A DNA stretch of 64,000 bases from contig JAZAYU010000034.1 in NCBI GenBank assembly GCA_038501625.1, positions 4,978,967-5,042,966 of the forward strand. Direction: 5' to 3'. This document shows, one piece after another, positions 57,307-64,000 of this stretch. This DNA comes from Corbicula japonica (Eukaryota; Mollusca; Bivalvia; Venerida; Cyrenidae). The position numbers and the translations under genes are program-made. The notes under the pieces were generated by a model, which saw only the letters and a program-made list of their open reading frames with translations, ran no database searches and was not told where the DNA came from. How positions within the stretch are numbered: the stretch's first letter is position 1; every line of letters starts with the position of its first letter.

Positions 57307-57567
57307 TTGGCCCAAGACCATAAAACAGTGCCCAAGGTTATAAAACTGAGCATGGAAACCAGTCTCAAATCTCAAGCATCTGATTGGCTGAAATGGCGAC
57401 CAGTCGCCATTTCAGCCAATCAGATGCTTGAGATTTGAGACTGGTTTCCAATCTCAGCTTTATAACCTTCAGGCCTGTACATAGAGACCAATCTTAAATT
57501 TCAAGCATCTGATTAGATGCTTGAGATTTGAGACTGGTCTCCAATCTTAGTTTTATGATCCTGGGCA
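57307..57567. mobile_element. Nested family P pair (copy 9 inside copy 10)
   Basis: The outer copy starts GGCCCAAGACCATAAAAC at about 57308, is interrupted, resumes near 57475 (ACATAGAGACCAATCTTAAA), and finishes TTTTATGATCCTGGGC (57566). Inserted between is a complete 147-bp inner copy (about 57327-57473) running from GTGCCCAAGGTTATAAAACT to GCTTTATAACCTTCAGG. The outer one is the ATCATAAAAC subtype and the inner the GTTATAAAAC subtype, so the second subtype was moving after the first had inserted. Confidence 0.85.
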
Positions 57568-58390
57568 AATGTGTTAAGAGTCTTTCAACTTAATCGTTTT
57601 TCTAATACATCTGTTGTATCTTGGCTACAATTATTCTTGCTAATCTGGCGCGCCTCTAATTTTAAAACCATTGAACTTCTTGGTTTGTTTACAAACGCTA
57701 CATCTGTTAATTGTGCTCATAACATGTATAATTTGTTTAAATATTTCGGCCTTAATTTATGATAATAAATTATTATGCCACACACGATAATCCCATAAGT
57801 GTGTCGCAAATTTTCCTTACACTGCATATTTTGTTTCAATGCGTATTATTTTAATGATAATATCAAATTAGGTATTTAATTGATCATGAAATAAAACTGC
57901 CACAGGTAAAGTTGCATTTCTGTTTTTGCTTTGGGTACCTCTGCCGATCAATTCGAGTAATAAAGGCACCGCTGACTCAGAATAAATGTTATTTTAGTTA
58001 AACCTATGTTTATGTTAAGATACACCCAGCATTAAAACTTTTTTAAGTTTTATTGGAATGGTTTTATCTTGAAACCGAATTTTGCTGTATCGATAAATTT
58101 GCATTCCTAATGATTATATAAACAACCTTCTTTTAATTTTGACACTAGTGTCTTGACGAAAAACCGACTGCTAAATTGCAGAGAAAGATAACTTAATCCT
58201 TAATATTTCTGCCACGTAAAATGCAATAATAAAAGCATGCATTTGCCTGTAAGATTTGATAAGTAATCAAACCTATCTTCATGGACAGACATCTTGATAA
58301 TTTGAAAAGTGTAAGACAGCTTATAATATTGGAAATGATTGCAATATGGCGATGATGAATCATGATACTTCCTACACACATCACGAACAT

Positions 58391-58649
58391 TTGTATGCTT
58401 TTGCATGCACTTTGTTGAGCCGTTGGGTGGGTTGGAGTTATTTCACCAAGACAACTTGTTCTTTTTTTGTGATACGAGAACCTGTTGGGGCAAGTGTGAG
58501 GTTGGTGCACCCTAGAACCTGGTTTAAACCCCCCCCCCCCAGTGACAATTTGTTTTGCCACTGACCGTTCCAAGCGGTATCCCCAAAGGTTCTCTTTTTC
58601 GTTAATTGTTTGTGGCGTCCTATTTGAATGACATACTTATACCAAACAT

Positions 58650-58719
<70 letters not shown>

Positions 58720-58788
58720 CTTTTTCGCTGCGTGGGGAGGCTGTGTTTTGTGAGTGTGGCGATTCCTGATATGCATATATTACTTTTT
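58391..58788 (+). repeat. Repeat family A, full-length reference copy
   Basis: The most complete plus-strand copy: TTGTATGCTTTTGCATGCAC, GTTGGGTGGGTTGGAGTTAT, TTCACCAAGACAACTTGT, GGGGCAAGTGTGAGGTTGG, TGCACCCTAGAACCTGGTTT, TTTTGCCACTGACCGTTCC, TTCTCTTTTTCGTTAATTG, TTTGTGGCGTCCTATTTGAA, the CT tract, CGCTGCGTGGGGAGGCTGTG and GATTCCTGATATGCATATAT. A 31-bp direct duplication (AATAAATACTTGACAATATG) follows at about 58795-58855. Confidence 0.8.
58651..58720. repeat. (CT)n microsatellite, about 35 units
   Basis: CT run with one CG interruption, at the same internal position of family A as the tract at 6842. Confidence 0.95.
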
Positions 58789-59270
58789 TACCAATAATAA
58801 ATACTTGACAATATGGTCATTTCAATAATAAATACTTGACAATATGATCATTTATGTCAATAAAATTCATTTGAAAATGATGAAAATGAAGGAAATCTTT
58901 AAACGGTATCAAACGTTTGAAATAAATGAACAGACAAAATTGACTCGGTGAGTTTAATCGTTTAAAGAAAAGTTATGATTGATAAATATTATGGTGATGC
59001 TTAACGTTTTACGACGAGCTTCGTAGAGAGGATGTGTGGCGATTCCTGATATGCATATTTCACTTGTTAAAGGTTTCCAAAACGTGTAATGACAGCCTTT
59101 GAATGATTCCGAACGCTGAATGATTCGAATCGTTTTAGTTAGTGAAGACACTAAACGAGTTAAACCGTTTGAGGAACATCTCTATGGAATTCCGACTTTT
59201 TCAGGAAAATTTCTGATGATTGCAAACGTTTAAAGAAAAGCCAAACGTTTTATTCTACTTTATTTTGCAG

Positions 59271-59389
59271 ACGATCAAGTATATTTGGAAGAAGAAACTC
59301 AGAGAGAGGAATACGTTCTCAGTGAAACTGGAAGAATATGGCTCGGCACAGTCGGCAAGTTCTGTGTGAGACCGTGGAACTTTGGACAG
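59271..59389 (+). CDS. Transglutaminase exon: start of catalytic core
   Basis: A 119-nt exon with acceptor TTTATTTTGCAG (ends 59270) and donor GTTAAT (59390). It reads DQVYLEEETQREEYVLSETG, then RIWLGTVGKFCVRPWNFGQ, matching the family order D-x-V-[YF], E-Y-V-L, G-x-I-x-x-G and W-N-F-G-Q. Phase 1 in, phase 0 out. Immediately upstream are AAACGTTTAAAG motifs repeated from 58950, suggesting an old local duplication. Confidence 0.94.
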
Positions 59390-59685
59390 GTTAATCTACT
59401 CGTTTTTTTCAATTGAAAACCATAAGTTTTTACAATAAAATTAAGCTAAATTCACAGTTTTCTAATAGTCTTTGTTAGTGGTTTTTGTGTGTTTATAAAT
59501 CTGATTGCGATTCTCATTTTTAAAACATTTTATAGCATAAAGATAAACATTAAAACACATGATTATTTCTTCATATTTTTATTATGTTTTGCAAAAATTA
59601 ATTACAAACGTATTTTTGTAGATATTGGTGAAAATTTGACAATCGATTATATTGCTTTACTATAACTAGTTGTCATCTTTTACAG

Positions 59686-59793
59686 TTCGACGATGTGTGC
59701 CTTGTTGCTGCTATCGCCATTATGGAGAAATCGGAGCTAGGAGACCAAGCTCGTGGAAACGCCGTGTTTGTTCTACGAGCTCTCAGCAGAGTG
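59686..59793 (+). CDS. Transglutaminase exon: core domain, last exon in the window
   Basis: A 108-nt exon (36 codons, phase 0 both sides) between a TCTTTTACAG acceptor and a GTAAGT donor. It reads FDDVCLVAAIAIMEKSELGD, then QARGNAVFVLRALSRV, the family's F-[DE]-x-x-[VC]-L and A-R-G-[DN] / V-x-R-A-L-S helices. In the family the following exons carry the GNW segment and then the active-site Cys, followed by His and Asp. I looked through 59794-64000 and found no such exon, so the catalytic residues lie beyond the window. Confidence 0.93.
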
Positions 59794-59811
59794 GTAAGTC
59801 GTCGGGGATTT

Positions 59812-60063
59812 AAACCCTTAACTCATTATAACATTCGAATGCATATACGACCGGTGTAGATACTGATCAGCCGGCAAGGATCACCGGCACATCCGTTCCG
59901 TCTAATCTGATTCTGCACCGGTTGTATCTTAATCAGAAATAAGATAATGAATCTAAAAGTGAACATAACCCTTATCCGACTGCAAGGATGTACCAGCTGA
60001 TCTGGATCTACACTGTTCGCCCTGGAAGTAAAGGCATGAAACTTGAAAACCGAAAACATTTAG
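59812..60063. mobile_element. Interspersed element related to the 42.8-kb MITE
   Basis: Shares the GTGTAGATACTGATCAGCC, GGCACATCCGTTCCGTCT and GATCTGGATCTACACTGTTCG blocks with 42769-42966, and starts after TTTAAACCCTTAACTC. It is larger (about 250 bp) and more diverged, and sits just after the donor of the last exon. Confidence 0.55.
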
Positions 60064-60207
60064 AGTGGTTTACAATGGATAGCCCGATTATAGCTTATTA
60101 CATAATGGTGCACCCAATCCAGAAACCGTAACAGTCACCAGTTCTTTTTCTGTATGATTTGATATTTAAGTAGCGATTGGTTACTCTTCCATAATCTGGT
60201 ATAAAAA

Positions 60208-60482
60208 AGTGAAACATGCATATAAGGAATGGCCACATCCAGCAAACACAACCTCCCCTCACAGCCAAAAAGTAGAGAGCAGAAAAGAGCATGGTATTAC
60301 ATTAATCAGTTTCAAAATAAACGCCACAAACAATTAACGAAAGTGAGAACCCGAATGGTTACCGCCTTGGAATGGTCAGTGGGCAAACAATTTGCCAACG
60401 GTGGTTTAAACTAGGTTCTAGGGTTCACCAACCTCACACTTGCTCCAACAGGTTCTCACAAGTACAAGTTGTGTTGGTGAAA
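60208..60482 (-). repeat. Repeat family A, reverse orientation
   Basis: AAACATGCATATAAGGAATGG, CCTCCCCTCACAGCCAAAAAG, CAATTAACGAAAGTGAGAACC, GGTTACCGCCTTGGAATGG, TTCACCAACCTCACACTTGC and CCAACAGGTTCTC. Confidence 0.75.
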
Positions 60483-63400
60483 AAGTGAGTAAAATTACTG
60501 CTTTGATTATATGAGCTTTAATATGACCTTTTATATAATTGTTAAACCAACTATGTAACATCATTTGTCATCGGTTCATGTGAACTGTTTTTCCATAGCC
60601 CTTAAAATGCTTTTCTATCTCTTTAGCGATCATGTCGCTCTTTGTAAACTGAAATAAATTATTAACATAACAGTTGAACATAAACGTATGTCTAAAATGT
60701 AAGTATATATTCATGTTTCACGCCAAACAAATAAAAGGTGTCGTGTTTACAAAAAAAACTAAATAAATTTTTTCCTCTGTGAGGTAATTATTGGAAATTT
60801 GACCAGGAAGTAAAACCCTTTCTAATACGTTTTCCTTGTTGAAAAAGAGGTGAAACGGATATAAAATAATATTGTAATTCAAATACAACAAAATTGAACA
60901 ACAATAGAACAAGCGCTTAGAGAGACGGATTGTGTAATTGGCAAAAAAGATATTGAAACTTTCTATATCAGGTAATAATCAACACGGCAGCAAGCATACC
61001 CAAAAGATTAAGTAAACTTCTCTACCGTAAGTTTTTTTTCTATCCAGACAATGTTGTTACTTGCCATTTGAAGACCTCTTTGTAAAGCAGCGAGGCTTTC
61101 ATTTGATGTTGATATGCATTTGAACTTTGCTGTTATCATTTAGTTATTTTTCTCAACTGGTATATGAACATTACCAAGAATGCATAGTACATGTCTAGTT
61201 AGTAAGCTGGCATTCCAGGCAATGGTGTACGTATAAAATTCTTTCTTTTCCGGCGGCTTTATTATTGGAGCTGTAATGTAATGCGAACGTTAAGGACAGT
61301 TCTTAAAAAATAGAGATCAAATATATTTAAATGTTCCATAGTGTATTCTAACACAACAGTCTTTTTATGTATAGTGATCCATTTATCAGCAAGAAAACGA
61401 AAAAAAAATCGTCAGCCTTTTCGTCCATGGCAGCCATTGTTGTGTCACTTAATTCTCCAAACATTGTCGTCTGTCTTTATTTTTTTGTGGAAAATTGGAG
61501 GGTTTGTGTTTACTAAAATGAAGATCGTGGCATTTTAATGCTAACTAACTAGCATAGCCTAGTTCCATTTAAGAGTTTTATATTTGCTTTTCCTTTTGCG
61601 GCGACCTTATGCTGAACATCAACATTCGACTTATTTTTCATTTATAATTATTGTATTAAAACACAGATAAAACGTCTAATGAGATACAGTCTTACTGGGT
61701 TATTCCCAATAATAACTATTTGAGGAAATCTTAAATAATTAAGATATTATCTTATTGACTGTATAAATCTTTGATATTGTAGGAAATTTCCATCAACTTC
61801 ATTTTTCCTGAATGTCTGCATTTGAATAGACAGTTCCGTTTTGGGGTTCAGGAAGTCACTAATAAAATGCATTCCCTTTTCTAAATATTTATTGCAATAA
61901 AAAGATTTCCTGTCTATTATAAATTTATTGTTGTACTAAAAGGTACTGTCGATAATTTTTTTCCCAAGAATTAGGTTCCTTACATCTAGTAAGAGCTATC
62001 AATCAGTTCTATACTTTCTCCCAGAAACGATTGCCTTTTCGAAAACAAAATCACATTCTTAACATAATTAATGAAGTGACTTACGAGCTATCTTTTACTT
62101 AGTTCAAAACACTTTAGTGGTGCTTTGTATATATCTTCTGAGCCATGGTAAGTTAGTGGATTGAAAACAAAATATATCAACATCTGTCATTCTTGAACCA
62201 CCTTAAGAAAAATTCATAGTAATTGTCAATGAGTTAATCTTTTCATTTGACCTTCTCCACAACAATTTAAATAAATGTATGTAGTCTTTTTATTGTAACA
62301 TTCATAATAAGCAGTTATAATACAATGCACATGGGCTTTTACCTTTTAATCCCTAAATCAGAACCCTATCAACAAAGATAAATGACGTCATGCGAGGAAT
62401 ACGGACGCGAGAGAATTAAACAAGGTCACTCCAATAATCTGCTTAAGGGAAGGTCTATAATTATGAGGTCTTGTTAGAATAAATGATGACGTTGAAAAGA
62501 TGCTCTGAGGCAGTAAATTCAGCATTATTTCATAATGTTTATACTACAATAGAGTTAGTTTTTGAAGCGCTGAAACCTGCAAAACGAATTGCCAATACAA
62601 TTTTATAACGTTTGTTTGCATTTGCAGAATGCCTCGTATCGTTTAGATTGAAGTTATTCTATTAATACATTACAAATGCACGGAATGCGCTAAATAATTG
62701 TAACAAACAATTAGCAAATTGCTTTCGGGGGATAGTCTCTGTAAGTTTATAATTGATGCATATTGTCTGAGCCTACTAAAACCTTGCTGAATCGAAAATA
62801 TAACATTATGAAGAAGAGAAGATAGAACAGTGAGCTTTTTGAGCCTTTTAAATAATTTTGTGCTCATGACATGTGCTTTGAGTGAGAAGAAAAAAACTTG
62901 AATTCCATTTAATTCCTTAATTTAAAAGCTTTGTTAAGATAGTGATTGAAAGTGGCATATCATGTTTAAGAAATTGTAGTCTGACTAAGAATGCTTTGAT
63001 GTTTTTAAGCCACCGATCACAACAAGTATGGCAGAGCAAATGTAAGACAGTTGCAGCATAAAACATGCTTTGAACCACTCGTTGAAAATTGAACTTTTTT
63101 GTAACCGAGCGTTTCAAGTTTTCTTTTTTGTTTATTCTCTATTGTATTGTTTAAAGTGTGTACTAGCGTTAACGGACTGACGGGTGCCGAGTAGCTTCTC
63201 TTCAAAAACTTAACCATTTTTATCAATAAGAGATGATTAAATGTTTCAAAACATGAGAAATTATAACCATCTAAATAAATAGTATTCGTATTAACGATAC
63301 TCTAATGAGTACGCATTCTGAATCACAAATGACTGACAAAATTCTTCTTTTCCCATAAGTGCAAGCAAACGGTGAAAGGCGACACTAAAACATATAAATA

Positions 63401-64000
63401 ATTAAACAGGAATTTTCCGTTCTGTTTCCCGAAATCTAAAAATCTTAATCAAAATTTACAACAGATTTTGCATGATTCCGAACTTTCTGTTGGAATTGTT
63501 TCCACTGAAACATTAAGTATTGAATTTGTTATTAAATTTAAAAACATGATAAGACCAGTTTTCAAAGAATATGTTGTGTATGTGATTAATTAAATAAACT
63601 AATTACTAAATGATAATAACACAAATGTAATTTTTATAGAAAAGCTCTTAGTTTCACTATACACGCAATATGCTGAGATGAAAAAGTTTAGTCAGTAGGA
63701 ATACTTGATAGGTAAAAATGTTTTACAATAAAGTTGAAAACAAAAGCACCAATCACCAAGAAAATCATTTAATACACATTGAATGTCAACTATAATATTA
63801 TATAATATTATAAACTGAACATAGTGATAAAAAACTATTTCATTTGATTAAGATAGGGGTCAAAATCAAAAGTCACATTACACTCAATATTCTATATAAC
63901 ACATCTAGCTTGAATAACAGCCAAACAACGCATTTATTAGGCTGTTTCGGATGATGTCACGAGTATCGGTGTTCGGGCTAATTTCTTGTGCGATACCTTA
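60483..64000. other. Transglutaminase intron continuing off the window
   Basis: AT-rich DNA with no exon I can support. A search by eye for the expected next transglutaminase segment (GNW motif) and the active-site block was negative. No clear repeats beyond homopolymers. Confidence 0.55.

Noticed and set aside
61341..61538. Possible next transglutaminase exon, because of an E-N-W string near 61490
   Set aside because: The string is not preceded by the expected family residues or flanked by acceptor and donor signals in the right phase.
62965..62990. ATG followed by TTTAAGAAA, resembling a class II exon start
   Set aside because: A stop follows at once (M-F-K-K-L-stop) and it lies downstream of the constant exons.

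Overview
The window looks like 64 kb of an AT-rich, repeat-rich bivalve-mollusc-type nuclear genome. This rests on intron-exon structure with GT/AG boundaries, a non-LTR retrotransposon, many short interspersed palindromes and tRNA-derived SINE-like repeats, and a Helentron/'pearl'-like element with a tandem core. No prokaryotic gene organisation is present. The species cannot be fixed from sequence alone.

The only host gene I can support is a plus-strand transglutaminase (protein-glutamine gamma-glutamyltransferase, animal TGM/annulin type) that runs out of the right end. Five consecutive phase-compatible exons (53015-53197, 55642-55760, 56064-56205, 59271-59389, 59686-59793) encode the transglutaminase N-terminal domain and the start of the core, with hallmarks such as RRGQ, VGRY, FNPWC, EYVL and PWNFGQF. 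The Cys-His-Asp catalytic exons are not in the window.

The most interesting structure lies upstream. I read six candidate alternative first coding exons in two homologous families. Class I has three 38-nt exons (1990-2027, 6452-6489, 8379-8416) with the pattern M-x-[CF]-x-T-[PS]-E-R followed by basic residues. All end in phase 2 at GTAAGT and fit a shared exon 2 (16756-16922). Class II has three exons (19720-19837, 29917-30040, 42646-42763) with a lysine/arginine-rich start, a VYG/LYG motif and a conserved Cys-Ile near the end. All end in phase 1 on a G, exactly as exon 2 does, so each can splice directly to the exon at 53015. The window therefore reads as a multi-promoter 5' region about 50 kb long that would put different N-termini on one enzyme. 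The class I reading frame stays open through all seven exons (876 nt, 292 codons), which is strong internal support.

The rest is intronic and filled with mobile elements. These include a head-to-tail dimer of a 786-bp hAT-like non-autonomous element inside one 8-bp target duplication (3794-5382), and at least ten copies of a near-perfect palindromic foldback family, one nested in another. An approximately 400-bp interspersed family carries (CT)n tracts. A 1.47-kb Helentron-like element (24884-26353) has nine units of exactly 145 bp, most with a nuclear-receptor DR0 motif. There is also a 22-unit 69-bp minisatellite (39079-40587), several long inverted repeats, an interstitial telomere block flanked by a 9-bp duplication (13100-13139), and a near-intact APE-type LINE (about 47.05-52.7 kb) whose single long frame is broken by one amber codon.

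Left to right: 0-9 kb class I first exons with hAT and CT-element repeats; 9-16.7 kb repeats; 16.8 kb exon 2; 19.7-42.8 kb class II first exons spread among foldback, Helentron-like and satellite DNA; 47-52.7 kb LINE; 53-59.8 kb transglutaminase exons; 60-64 kb intron.
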